Below, one piece after another: positions 18,867 to 26,989 of a stretch of 64,000 bases of DNA. The translations under genes were made by a program, and so were the position numbers. Source of the DNA: Microseira sp041929235. Its GTDB lineage: Bacteria; Cyanobacteriota; Cyanobacteriia; Cyanobacteriales; Aerosakkonemataceae. Where the stretch lies: positions 15,002 to 79,001 of the forward strand of contig NZ_JBHFNP010000255.1 in assembly GCF_041929235.1 (NCBI RefSeq), read 5' to 3'. Positions within the stretch are counted from its first letter, which is position 1. Each line of letters starts with the position of its first letter. Below the pieces are notes generated by a model. It did no database searches. It saw only the letters and a list, made by a program, of their open reading frames with translations, and was not told where the DNA came from.

Positions 18867-19061
18867 TCAGTTTTGCCGGACTAGATCGCATTTGGCATAA
18901 CTTTCGTAGGCTGTTGTAAAAGTGGGAACGCCTAGCTGGCAACCCTTCCATACTGCTTGCACCGATACGTTAAGCATTTCGCAAGCACCTCCGCGCCGTC
19001 CCATCGGTTTGTAATGCTGACAGTACCGACAGACTGAAACAGGGGGATTGAAAGCTGTCAT
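18867..19061 (-). CDS. Small cysteine-containing cyanobacterial protein
   Basis: A 64-residue protein starting MTAFNPPVSVCRYCQHY. It has a CRYC pair at residues 11-14, a GRRGGACEML segment and two later cysteines (WKGCQLG, YAKCDL), so a metal site with four or five cysteines is possible. From memory, similar short CxxC...GRRGG proteins recur in cyanobacteria without an assigned role. The start at 19061 is preferred over 19163 because AAGGA stands 9 nt upstream; the longer frame's first 34 residues show no conservation that I recognise. It is separated from its neighbours by over 400 bp on each side and has no apparent operon. Confidence 0.7.
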   Translation of the reverse strand: MTAFNPPVSVCRYCQHYKPMGRRGGACEMLNVSVQAVWKGCQLGVPTFTTAYESYAKCDLVRQN

Positions 19062-19546
19062 AATCAAGTTTCCTTTGATTTGCTCTTTTCCAGGCCAGAT
19101 GGGTATCTTGTCAAAGTATGCATGAATTTTTTTACAACTGTCTGGGATTTTTAAGATTTGCAATTAAAACATTGCATTTTTTCACAAAAGTTCATTAAGG
19201 TAGCATGGCTCAGTTATAACGTAAAGAAATGTATCAAAGGCTACTCTATTAAGTTTAAGGTAACTCAAAACCACGAGGACGCTTTGGTAAACTTCTAAAA
19301 CCTTTCTTAAACTCTCCTGTTTTGCCCAGGGGTTTGGAATGCCCTCGTACATTCATACAGCGTGCTTGCGTCCGGTCTAAAGCCCGCTGGTGAGAGCCTT
19401 AATATGCTAAGTGCAAGAGAACTGAGAAAGAGCAGTTTGAAGATCGGCTCTGGGAATGGGGACTGGGGTAAAGAAGAACAGTTTATCCAATCCCCCATCC
19501 CAAATGCTCTGTCGAGGCGATCGGATTTGAAAAGGAGGGTTTAATT
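19062..19546. other. Intergenic, divergent promoter region
   Basis: This stretch separates the minus-strand Cys-rich gene from gap1 and must hold both promoters. I see no gene, hairpin or repeat of note, only AT-rich sequence. Confidence 0.4.
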
Positions 19547-20575
19547 GTGTCCCCATTAAAAATTGGTATCAATGGATTTGGTCGCATCGGACGCTTGGTG
19601 ATGCGAAGCGCCATTAAAAATCCGCAAATCGAGTTTGTCGGCATAAACGACCTAGTTCCGCCGGATAACCTCGCGTATTTGTTCAAATACGACTCAACCC
19701 ACGGCACTTACGACGGCACAGTAGAAGCCAAAGACGACGGTATTGTAATTGACGGACGCTTTATTCCCTGTTTTTCCATGAGAAATCCGGCAGAATTGCC
19801 CTGGGGGAATCTGGGAACCGATTACGTTGTGGAATCTACAGGGTTATTTACCAACCAGGAGGGCGCTGCCAATCACTTAAAGGCAGGCGCGAAACGGGTG
19901 GTAATTTCCGCCCCAACAAAAGATCCGGATAAAGTTCCGACCCTACTGGTAGGTGTCAACCATCAAACATTTGACCCAGCCAAGGATACAATCGTCTCCA
20001 ACGCCAGCTGCACAACCAACTGTCTAGCACCCGTCGCCAAAGTGATCGATGATAACTTTGGCCTAACGGAAGGTTTAATGACCACAGTTCACGCCATGAC
20101 CGCCACCCAACCAACGGTAGATGGTCCCAGCAAGAAAGACTGGCGCGGCGGACGAGGTGCATCGCAAAATATCATTCCCTCCTCTACAGGGGCGGCGAAA
20201 GCCGTGGCGCTGGTTCTGCCACAATTGAAAGGTAAACTTACAGGGATGGCTTTCCGAGTTCCTACCCCCGATGTTTCGGTGGTAGATTTGACCTTTAAAA
20301 CCGAAAAAGCAACCAGTTACAAAGATATCTGCGCGGCGATGAAAGCCGCTAGCGAAGGCGAACTGAAAGGCATTTTAGGTTACACCGAAGAAGAAGTAGT
20401 TTCGATGGATTTTCGCGGCGATGCCCATTCCAGCATCTTCGATGCCGGTGCGGGAATTGAATTAAATGCCAACTTCTTTAAAGTTGTCTCCTGGTATGAC
20501 AACGAGTGGGGCTACTCTTGCCGCGTGATTGATTTAATGCTGTACATGGCGCAAAAAGAAGGGATTTTGAGCTAA
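19547..20575 (+). CDS. gap1: Glyceraldehyde-3-phosphate dehydrogenase, glycolytic Gap1 type
   Basis: A 342-residue phosphorylating GAPDH. Rossmann motif INGFGRIGR is at residues 8-16 and the NAD-selecting Asp is in GINDL (residue 35). The catalytic cysteine is Cys155 in SNASCTTNCLAP, followed by HAMTATQPTVDGPSKKDWRGGRG. The closeness to Gap1 of other cyanobacteria (for example VPPDNLAYLFKYDSTHG) and Asp35 argue for the NAD-dependent catabolic enzyme rather than the Calvin-cycle Gap2. Translation starts at GTG 19547, set by AAGGAGGG 7-8 nt upstream. It is a single gene, followed by a hairpin. Confidence 0.96.
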   Translation: MSPLKIGINGFGRIGRLVMRSAIKNPQIEFVGINDLVPPDNLAYLFKYDSTHGTYDGTVEAKDDGIVIDGRFIPCFSMRNPAELPWGNLGTDYVVESTGLFTNQEGAANHLKAGAKRVVISAPTKDPDKVPTLLVGVNHQTFDPAKDTIVSNASCTTNCLAPVAKVIDDNFGLTEGLMTTVHAMTATQPTVDGPSKKDWRGGRGASQNIIPSSTGAAKAVALVLPQLKGKLTGMAFRVPTPDVSVVDLTFKTEKATSYKDICAAMKAASEGELKGILGYTEEEVVSMDFRGDAHSSIFDAGAGIELNANFFKVVSWYDNEWGYSCRVIDLMLYMAQKEGILS

Positions 20576-20591
20576 CAACGGCGCGAAGCCT

Positions 20592-20627
20592 AAAGAAACC
20601 CGGTTTCTGTTTAGAAACCGGATTTCT
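20592..20627 (+). terminator. Hairpin downstream of gap1
   Basis: AGAAACCCGGTTTCT and AGAAACCGGATTTCT flank a four-base loop. It belongs to the dispersed palindrome family and lies 17 bp after the gap1 stop, so it may serve as a terminator, although a long T run is lacking. Confidence 0.4.
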
Positions 20628-21106
20628 GGCTATAATTTTGCATTAATGGAGAGCGATCGCATAAAAGGTTCTAAATGTAGGGTGCGTTAACGCAGTGTAA
20701 CGCACCGCTATCAGCCATATCCCTAGTCAAGTATTAATAAACTGCCAATAATATCATGTCCGGTCGATTACCTACGATCGTGAACCGGGACACGGCACGA
20801 TCAAAGTTATCTGTTTATCCGAGATATCTCTTTAGCCTTAGTCCCTACGCAACGACTCTGTGAAGTTTTTTTATTACGGGCAATTCAGCGGACATCATAT
20901 GATACCGTTTTCCCATGAATCCGAAAAGCTTGGGGCGGGGCGGGTTTATTTCAATTGTTTGTTTTTCACAAAGGTTATTTGTAAAACCCGCCCCTACAAT
21001 CGGTATATGTTGCTCCGTAGCATGTTAAAAGGAAATTAGTATTACCTATTAGCAATTAGCAATTAGCAATTAGCAATTAGCAATTAGCAATTAGCAACTT
21101 GCGCGA
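20628..21106. repeat. Intergenic repeat region
   Basis: Contains a GTAGGGTGCGTTAACGCAGTG hairpin repeat at about 20676-20707. A GGGGCGGGTTTA...GTAAAACCCGCCCC inverted repeat lies at about 20932-20997, and an array of seven ATTAGCA heptamers at about 21049-21102 ends in TTAGCAACTTGCG. No gene was recognised. Confidence 0.65.
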
Positions 21107-21910
21107 TCAATTATCCCGCAGTCCTTTTTCTCGTAACAGTTCGGTTGCCCAAACCATATCTTGTTCCGATAGGGGCGGGATTGGTTCTTGATGATAATCG
21201 ATGCGATAATCGTAGCCTGCGCGATCGTAAACACCTGTGAGCAACTCTGGTAAATTAACAATGGGTTCTACATCTTCCTCGCGCAAAGGAAGTGGAAATA
21301 CGGGTAAAGAGTCGCGCAGATTGCAAGCATAAAGTTCCGCAAAAGGACGGCGATCGCTGCGACTGACTAAAACGCGATAATCGCTTTGAATAGAATTGTC
21401 AATAATTGGCATAGGTTGCCAGCCTCGCAGCAGATCGATTTCAATCAAATGGGTTAAGCTGCCTAAAATACTTTGGCGTTTTTTAAGGTAAGTGGTTCTT
21501 CCTTCTCCACTGCGTTTGTTGACTGGAGAAATAATTTCAATTGCCGTCACAACTTGCCTAGTTGCCATTTCTCGCACTTCCAGGTAAGCTTGTTTAATTT
21601 TTTCAGGAATTGGGACTTTGACGGTAGTAGGCACTGTTGTAGCCACAGTTGCAACCGAACTGGTAGGAAGATCGGGGCTATTAGGTTGGCGTTTAATCGC
21701 GACATCGGGGATGCCAACTAAAAGTGAGTCGCCGTTATTGTCGTTGGTATCGTTTATTTCATAGATGCGTTTTTCAATGGCGATTTCATATTTGGGGCGA
21801 ATTTGAGGCATGACGGATTCGGCAATTGCGACAATCAATCGATTGTGAGTTTCCTGCCAGAAATCGGGGTGTTCTAAGTAGGGGTCCATTCCGGGAAAGG
21901 GTGAGGGCAT
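21107..21910 (-). CDS. DUF4058 family protein
   Basis: A 267-residue protein opening MPSPFPGMDPYLEHPDFW, the diagnostic start of DUF4058, a family expanded in cyanobacteria. The middle carries TAIEIISPVNKRSGEGR, which resembles a nuclease-like core (E...S-P-x-N-K), and the C-terminus has RIDYHQEPIPPLS. The biochemical role is not established; a restriction-endonuclease-like fold would be inference. GGAGA lies 8 nt before the ATG. It faces the DUF433 module in divergent orientation. Confidence 0.88.
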   Translation of the reverse strand: MPSPFPGMDPYLEHPDFWQETHNRLIVAIAESVMPQIRPKYEIAIEKRIYEINDTNDNNGDSLLVGIPDVAIKRQPNSPDLPTSSVATVATTVPTTVKVPIPEKIKQAYLEVREMATRQVVTAIEIISPVNKRSGEGRTTYLKKRQSILGSLTHLIEIDLLRGWQPMPIIDNSIQSDYRVLVSRSDRRPFAELYACNLRDSLPVFPLPLREEDVEPIVNLPELLTGVYDRAGYDYRIDYHQEPIPPLSEQDMVWATELLREKGLRDN

Positions 21911-22054
21911 AGGGCAGTCTCCAGATGGATTGATTTTTCAATTATTTTAGCACTGGTTTTTTTGATTAATTGAGAGCGATCGCACAAGGATAGTTTGAGT
22001 GGGAGCGTTATGCGCTCGCCTCAAAATCCGCCACTAGCTACCAATTCTTTGAGG

Positions 22055-22090
22055 TAAGATAGTATTAAACATTTAGCAGAGGTAGAGAGA
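22055..22090 (+). promoter_or_regulatory. Duplicated upstream motif of the DUF433 gene
   Basis: TAAGATAGTATTAAAC begins 35 bp before ATG 22090. The same motif begins 35 bp before ATG 22911, and both genes start ATGCAACT. TAAGAT may be a -10 element giving a leader of about 20 nt. Confidence 0.5.
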
Positions 22091-22425
22091 TGCAACTAGA
22101 AGATTATTTTGAATTTTTACATCCAGATGACATCCGGATCAAAGGACATCGCATCGGCATTGACGATGTGATTGATTATTACCTGCAAGGATATTCGCCA
22201 GAACAGATTCTGGAAGAGTTACCGACTCTGAATTTGGAGAAAGTTCACGCAACGATTACCTATTATTTGCACAATCGCGCCGAAATGGATGCTTATATGC
22301 TGCGGTTGGCGAGGTGGCGGGAGGAGCGTTATCAAGAATGGTTAGCTGCTGAACCATCGCCAGTGGTAAAACGTATAAGAGCAATAAAAGCCCAACGAGA
22401 ACAGGAGTTGCTAAATCGGTTGTGA
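22090..22425 (+). CDS. DUF433 protein, probable antitoxin of module 1
   Basis: A 111-residue DUF433 protein with a small HTH-like core: RIKGHRIGIDDVIDYY, then GYSPEQILEELPTLNLEKVHATITYYL. The family typically precedes a DUF5615 PIN-like gene and is considered the antitoxin. The next gene starts at GTG 22422 within a GTGA overlap with this gene's stop codon, so the two are translationally coupled. AGAGGTAGAG upstream supplies the ribosome binding site. The charged C-terminal 40 residues may contact the partner. Confidence 0.85.
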   Translation: MQLEDYFEFLHPDDIRIKGHRIGIDDVIDYYLQGYSPEQILEELPTLNLEKVHATITYYLHNRAEMDAYMLRLARWREERYQEWLAAEPSPVVKRIRAIKAQREQELLNRL

Positions 22426-22781
22426 AAATACGCTACCTATTAGATGAAAATTTGCCGCCAAAACTCAAAACAGCAATTTTGCGCTTCAACGGGGCGATAG
22501 ATATTCTGCGTGTGGGCGATCCAAATACACCACCGCTAGGAACACTCGATCAGGAACTGTTGCAGTATCTAGAACTATCGCAAAGGTTGTTGGTAACAGA
22601 TAACCGCAGAAGTATTCCTGGGCATTTGGAAGATTATTGGGCAACAGGTGGACATAGTTGGGGAGTGTTTTGGTTGCGTCCAAGTGGGACAATACGAATT
22701 TGGGCAGAAGAACTTTTTGTGATTTGGGAAACGAGTGAAGCTGAAGAATGGATCGATAAATTGGATTGGATTCCGCTTTAA
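22422..22781 (+). CDS. DUF5615 PIN-like protein, probable toxin of module 1
   Basis: A 119-residue Mut7-C/PIN-like nuclease-fold protein. It opens KIRYLLDENLPPKL, with the acidic LLDENL site at residues 5-10, and has the second acidic patch in RLLVTDNRRSIP. DUF5615 proteins are coupled with DUF433 in many genomes and are predicted RNases. The GTG start overlaps the antitoxin gene by four bases. The C-terminus holds IWAEELFVIWETSEAEEW. Toxicity is inferred from family context and is untested. Confidence 0.85.
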   Translation: MKIRYLLDENLPPKLKTAILRFNGAIDILRVGDPNTPPLGTLDQELLQYLELSQRLLVTDNRRSIPGHLEDYWATGGHSWGVFWLRPSGTIRIWAEELFVIWETSEAEEWIDKLDWIPL

Positions 22782-22910
22782 GGGATTGGGTAGAAGGGAT
22801 GCGATCACCCCGTTCGTAGTAGGCGCTTCAACGCCGTCGCCCGCTTAGCAGAAGCATCGTTTGCCAAGGTGACATAAGATAGTATTAAACCACTGGAGGG
22901 AGGCAGACGA

Positions 22911-23213
22911 ATGCAACTGATAGAATTACTTGGATCAAAGATAGAAACTTTACTGTTAGTTTTAGTAATTATTTTACAAATTCTCCTGATATTCCTAGTT
23001 CTACAGCGCCAACCTCAACTCGTACCAGAGGGTTTAGTTGTTCGGCGCAAATCCCAACTTTCAAAAGAAACAGTGGAAAAAGAAAGCCCAAGATCAGATA
23101 ATTTATGGGATAATCCTCCACCAGCAACAAAACAAATGAAATTAACAATTGCTGAATTTAAGGACAAGTATAACAGGAGCGATCTGTGGGATGGGATAGC
23201 GCGAAGCGGCTAA
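22911..23213 (+). CDS. Small single-pass membrane protein, function unknown
   Basis: A 100-residue protein with one transmembrane segment at about residues 13-33 (LLLVLVIILQILLIFLVL) and a charged cytoplasmic tail ending LTIAEFKDKYNRSDLWDG. The ribosome binding site GGAGGGAGG stands 9-14 nt before the ATG. Its upstream region duplicates that of the DUF433 gene at 22090, spacing included, so it may be expressed together with module 1. I do not recognise the family. It lies between two toxin-antitoxin-like modules. Confidence 0.6.
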   Translation: MQLIELLGSKIETLLLVLVIILQILLIFLVLQRQPQLVPEGLVVRRKSQLSKETVEKESPRSDNLWDNPPPATKQMKLTIAEFKDKYNRSDLWDGIARSG

Positions 23214-23231
23214 TTTTATTGTGGGATTTAA

Positions 23232-23600
23232 CTAACCGTTTCTCAAATACTTGCTCAGAAATTCCAATTTATTTTGCATTTCTTGGGCGGTTTTAGTGGC
23301 GACCAATCCTAAAATGGCGCGTAATTGTTCGCCGATTGAATAATCTTGCGACAACAAGGCTATTCCTGCATGGGTTTTACCTTCAGCGATAAATTCTGTA
23401 TGTAGCTGACAGAAGTCAGCAATGTTGTGACTGTATAGCACTCGGTTTTGGGATGTTGCTAAATTCAGTTGTTCTTCATCAAGTTGCCCTTCGGTTTCAG
23501 TTTCTAGAACGGTAATGACATCAACATTCCTGGCGCGCAATGCGCGGATTAAATCTCTATCCATTGAATCTTCATCGATGTATAGACGAATGGCACTCAT
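23232..23600 (-). CDS. DUF5615 PIN-like protein, probable toxin of module 2
   Basis: A 122-residue PIN-like protein: SAIRLYIDEDSMDRDLIRAL at the start gives the acidic IDED site. VDVITVLETETEGQLDEEQL and RVLYSHNIADFCQL hold the remaining conserved acidic and polar positions (the usual TxD is SHN here). ATG 23600 overlaps the end of the upstream DUF433 gene by four bases. It differs clearly in sequence from the module 1 toxin, so this is a separate acquisition or an old paralogue. Confidence 0.85.
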   Translation of the reverse strand: MSAIRLYIDEDSMDRDLIRALRARNVDVITVLETETEGQLDEEQLNLATSQNRVLYSHNIADFCQLHTEFIAEGKTHAGIALLSQDYSIGEQLRAILGLVATKTAQEMQNKLEFLSKYLRNG

Positions 23601-23899
23601 GTTTGGTTGTTAGCGTTTTGTTCGTAGAACAGTTCCAGGCGTTTCGCTTCAGCAGCTTGGGCAGCTAAGTCAGCTTCAATCTCTTCTTTGTTAGCATGGT
23701 AATATGCCAGTGCAGCATAAACCTCGGCAAGGTTTAAATGTCCAATGCGGTCAGAGATTTCCTCTGCATTGAGTCCTCGTTTATACCACAATACGATGCG
23801 TCGAACGGTAACGCCTTTGCCTGTAATATGAGGACAACCTCCGTGCAAGCCAGGTGTACGAGTAATCAATGTACTGATATCAATTTCAGTCGCTGGCAT
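23597..23899 (-). CDS. DUF433 protein, probable antitoxin of module 2
   Basis: A 100-residue DUF433 protein: TRTPGLHGGCPHITGKGV, then VRRIVLWYKRGLNAEEIS and LNLAEVYAALAYYHANKEEI. The ATG at 23899 is preferred because AGGAGGA lies 11 nt upstream; the longer frame to 24070 only reads through a HIP1-rich repeat. It overlaps the DUF5615 gene in ATGA fashion. This module faces module 1, with the membrane protein gene between them. Confidence 0.85.
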   Translation of the reverse strand: MPATEIDISTLITRTPGLHGGCPHITGKGVTVRRIVLWYKRGLNAEEISDRIGHLNLAEVYAALAYYHANKEEIEADLAAQAAEAKRLELFYEQNANNQT

Positions 23900-24010
23900 G
23901 GCGATCGCTTTCCTCCTATTCGCTTGTCTTTTGTATCTCTTACTTTGAGGATAGCTTAGCCCTAGAAATCTAGATAGACTTGCGATCGCTTCTCTTGTCT
24001 CGATGGTATG

Positions 24011-24064
24011 CGATCGCGTTTCGGATGCGTGCGTTCGCGCAGCGTGCGGTCGGCATATCGCGTT
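24011..24064. repeat. GC-rich HIP1-linked repeat, copy 1
   Basis: Starts GCGATCGCGTTTCGG and runs through GTGCGTTCGCGCAGCGTGCG to GGTCGGCATATCGCG. A near-identical direct copy lies at 24757-24811, so the pair brackets the two small coiled-coil genes. A shortened relative is at 29928-29960 in the opposite orientation. Confidence 0.75.
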
Positions 24065-24078
24065 TGGCAATGAGATAA

Positions 24079-24288
24079 CTATTTTTCTGACTCTACACTT
24101 TGAGGTACAGACTTGATTTTCCCCAAACGATAAGCTGTTAAAGGACTCTTGCGAATATCGGCTTCTACCTGGGCAATTAGTTCATCAAGAGCTAAATTAA
24201 GATTGTCAAACTGGCGACAAACTTCGCGCATTTTAGTAACAGTCTGTTTGACTTTCTCTGGATCGGGAAGTTGTGGTTGAGTAGTCAT
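24079..24288 (-). CDS. Small helical protein, function unknown
   Basis: A 69-residue, mainly helical protein (MTTQPQLPDPEKVKQTVTKM...). ATG 24288 overlaps the stop of the upstream gene as ATGA, which makes this start preferable to 24300 and indicates a two-gene transcript. Heptad-like spacing in KVKQTVTKMREVCRQF suggests a coiled coil, possibly pairing with the upstream product. No domain recognised. Confidence 0.6.
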   Translation of the reverse strand: MTTQPQLPDPEKVKQTVTKMREVCRQFDNLNLALDELIAQVEADIRKSPLTAYRLGKIKSVPQSVESEK

Positions 24289-24629
24289 AATAGGTTCCAA
24301 TCACTCTTAGCTTCTCGGACGGTAGCTTCGCCAGCCGAAGCGGTGGCTTCAGCTTGTTCAATCGTTTGAGTCAGTAGTTCTATGGTAGCAGCAGGAGCAA
24401 TCGGCTGAAATTCAGAAATTCGCAGGAGCAGGTTAGAAAGGCGAGAATAGGAAGATGTAGCTCGTTCTCGGATGTTTGTCAGTTGCTCTAAGACAGAAGC
24501 TGTTGTTTCTGTTTCTCCAAATCTATCAAAAACAGATAGTTCGGTTGCGCCTGCTTGATCGATTAGCTTCACAAGTCGGCGTTGTAATTCGAGAATAATT
24601 GCGATCGTTTCATCTGGCAACTGGGCCAT
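24285..24629 (-). CDS. Small coiled-coil protein, function unknown
   Basis: A 114-residue helical protein starting MAQLPDETIAIILELQRRL. GAGGAG stands 7 nt upstream. Long stretches free of proline and glycine and rich in Leu, Glu, Thr and Ala (TIELLTQTIEQAEATASAG) point to coiled coils. It is translationally coupled to the next small gene and lies downstream of the HTH gene on the same strand, with a repeat copy between. No recognised family. Confidence 0.6.
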   Translation of the reverse strand: MAQLPDETIAIILELQRRLVKLIDQAGATELSVFDRFGETETTASVLEQLTNIRERATSSYSRLSNLLLRISEFQPIAPAATIELLTQTIEQAEATASAGEATVREAKSDWNLL

Positions 24630-24756
24630 GCTATGCTCCTCATTTGGGTTTGATCGGATGTTGCTCAGACTTAGGATAGCTTGTCGTGGGGGGGATGCTC
24701 GTAATTGCTAAGTTCTCTCCTGAGCCAAAATGCGATCGCTTGTTTGTTTGTGGTGT

Positions 24757-24811
24757 GCGATCGCGTTTCGGGTGCGTGCGTTCGCGCAGCGTGCGGTCGG
24801 CATATCGCGCT
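24757..24811. repeat. GC-rich HIP1-linked repeat, copy 2
   Basis: Direct repeat of 24011-24064, differing at only a few positions (TTTCGGGTGCG versus TTTCGGATGCG). It falls just after the stop of the HTH gene. Confidence 0.75.
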
Positions 24812-24814
24812 GCA

Positions 24815-25324
24815 TTAGGAATCGCCTGAATCCAAGTCCTCTGTTCCTTGGGCTTCTGAAGCTGAGGGTAGCGATACTCGTATCTTAATATCAATTGTGA
24901 GTGTATTTTGATTGTCAAACCCCATATCAACTATCTTTACTAATGCATCTATCGGTAAAGAATTAGCTAATTTAGATTCAACAGACGGCTTATTCTTAGT
25001 TTTATATCCTGCTTCATCTAGCCAGTTATTGATATTTCTCCAGTTGCCTACTTTTTCATTAGGTACATCCGCCATGTTTTTAAAGTACTGATATAAAGTT
25101 TTACACACATAAACCTCAACCCCCTTGGGACTCTGAATCAGCTTGCGAGCCATTTCAGCAGGACTGTAACCGCACAGCAACCCGCGTAGATACAGCTTTT
25201 CCCGCTCCGTCAGTCCCTTTCTAGCGCGAGGAGACACTTGCCGCTTAGCTTCTGCCAGATCTGCGTACAGCCTTTCCAAGTCCCAGTGATTTGCAGCCTC
25301 TGCAAACATCTCGTCGTTAGCCAT
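24815..25324 (-). CDS. Helix-turn-helix protein of the LuxR/NB-ARC-associated type
   Basis: A 169-residue protein. Residues about 35-80 form a LuxR-like HTH: LTEREKLYLRGLLCGYSP, AEMARKLIQSPKGVEVYV. This kind of N-terminal HTH is common in cyanobacterial STAND/AAA or WD40 proteins; here it is stand-alone. The tail (LTIDIKIRVSLPSASEAQ) has no recognised fold. A 27-bp near-perfect palindrome 33 bp before its ATG is a likely operator, possibly for autoregulation. The downstream coiled-coil pair may be part of the same unit. Confidence 0.65.
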   Translation of the reverse strand: MANDEMFAEAANHWDLERLYADLAEAKRQVSPRARKGLTEREKLYLRGLLCGYSPAEMARKLIQSPKGVEVYVCKTLYQYFKNMADVPNEKVGNWRNINNWLDEAGYKTKNKPSVESKLANSLPIDALVKIVDMGFDNQNTLTIDIKIRVSLPSASEAQGTEDLDSGDS

Positions 25325-25356
25325 TGCAGGATGTTTGGTTAAATTTATAACCTTGC

Positions 25357-25383
25357 CTAACTAAGACTAATAGTCTTGGTTAG
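25357..25383. promoter_or_regulatory. 27-bp palindrome, candidate operator
   Basis: CTAACTAAGACTA, a single A, then TAGTCTTGGTTAG: two 13-bp arms with one mismatch. It lies upstream of the HTH gene (start 25324) and has no T run on either strand, which favours a protein-binding site over a terminator. Confidence 0.55.
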
Positions 25384-25665
25384 TAGCTTGCTAAGTATAG
25401 CTAGTTTAACATGGTAAAAACCGACATGGTTGAGTTGGCTGAGGGTCGATATTAATCGACACCGATCGGGGTGTAAACAGAGTCAAGGTCAGAAAATGAA
25501 TGTAAAGGTTTGTAACAATCTCAGATTTTTTGCATAAAAGTTAGGGCTTAAGCCAGATAGACAGGTAGAGATTCGCGAGACGTTACTCAGCAAAGAAATG
25601 AGCGGGTATAGAACTTGGGGTCTGATTGTTGTGCGATCGCTGACTCAAATACGGTAAACCTTTAT

Positions 25666-26985
25666 ATGTTTGGGAAAAATCTGGTTGGGGAAACGCTTCA
25701 AGGACATTACTACATCACAGAACAACTGGGAGAGGGCAGTTTTGGGGAAACCTATCTAGCGGTAGATACTTCCAAATTCAACGAGCGTTGTGTTGTTAAA
25801 AGACTTAAACCCCAAAATCAGTCTCATATGAAGTGGGTGGAAGAGGCATTTGAGCAGGAAGCAAAAACGCTGAAAAGTTTAGGAAAACACCCACTGATTC
25901 CAGACTTGTTAGCTTACTTCCAAGAACAACAATAATTTTTCCTTGTTCAAGAAGTTATTGAAGGCAATAATCTCCGCACAGAAATCTATCCCGGTAGGCG
26001 GTGGAGTGAAAATCAAGTAACTTTTTTATTGCAATATATTTTAGAAGTATTGGAATTTGTGCATCAGCGTGGAGTAATTCACCGCGATATTAAACCGGAA
26101 AATTTAATTATCAGAAAGTCAGACAACAAGATAGTGCTAATTGATTTTGGTGCTATCAAGCAAATAACTACTCAAGTATTTAACACACAAGGACAGTTAA
26201 CATTAACAACAGTTGCTATTGGTACACCAGGCTATATGCCTGCCGAGCAAGCAAACAGACAGCCCAAGTTGAGCAGTGATATCTACGCTGTAGGAATGAT
26301 TGGCATCGAAGCTCTCACTGGCATACTTCCAATGCATATTCCGCTCGATCCTAACACTCAACAAGTTGTTTGGCGAAACCAAGCGCAGGTGACAAATGAA
26401 GTGGCTAATTTTTTAGACAAAATGGTGCATTACAATCCGAGTAAGCGCTATCAATCAGCATCAGAAGCACTGCAAGCTATCCGTGAATTGACAAAAACTA
26501 AAGTCTATACACCACCACGACAGTCAACACCAATACCAACACCCACACCAATACCAGCACCCACACCACCGCCACAACCTTTGATAAAATACGCAGGTTT
26601 TTCCACAAGAATGGTCGCAGACATTATTGATAAAACTATCTTAATGGTTGGTAGTTTAATTTTGGACTTTATTACACTACCAAGTGGAAATAATGCTGAC
26701 GAATTTTGGGTCAGATTTATAGTTACCTATATAATTGTTGGATTTCTCTATTGTCCAGTCATGGAGAGTTCTAACTTCCAAGGAACACTAGGCAAAAAGC
26801 TACTAGGTATTTTTGTAACCGATATCAACGGCAACAAACTATCTTTTGAGCAAGCTACTAAAAGACATAGTATGAAATTGCTGTCTTACTTAACTATTTT
26901 TATAGGTTTTTTTATGGCTGGCTGGACAAATCAAAAACAGGCTCTTCATGACCAAATATCCCAAACTTTAGTATTAAGGAAATAA
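25666..26985 (+). pseudogene. Ser/Thr protein kinase with C-terminal RDD membrane domain, interrupted by a stop
   Basis: A cyanobacterial PknB-type kinase joined to an RDD domain, about 439 residues if the TAA at 25933-25935 is ignored. The frame is unbroken across this stop: FQEQQ, stop, FFLVQEVIEGNNL. A single change of CAA or GAA would explain it. The N-lobe has GEGSFGETYLAVD and VVKRLK. The C-lobe has HRDIKPEN, DFGAIKQ and GTPGYMPAEQ, so all catalytic motifs are present. A Pro/Thr-rich linker (PIPTPTPIPAPTPP) leads to transmembrane helices and an RDD motif region (MESSNFQGTLGKKLLG). The stop separates the ATP-binding lobe from the catalytic lobe. ATG 25666 fits the usual MxGK start. Confidence 0.8.
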
Positions 26986-26989
26986 TTTT

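Noticed and set aside
24640..24930. 96-codon minus-strand frame
   Set aside because: It overlaps the HTH gene end in another frame and mainly translates the GC-rich HIP1-linked repeat.
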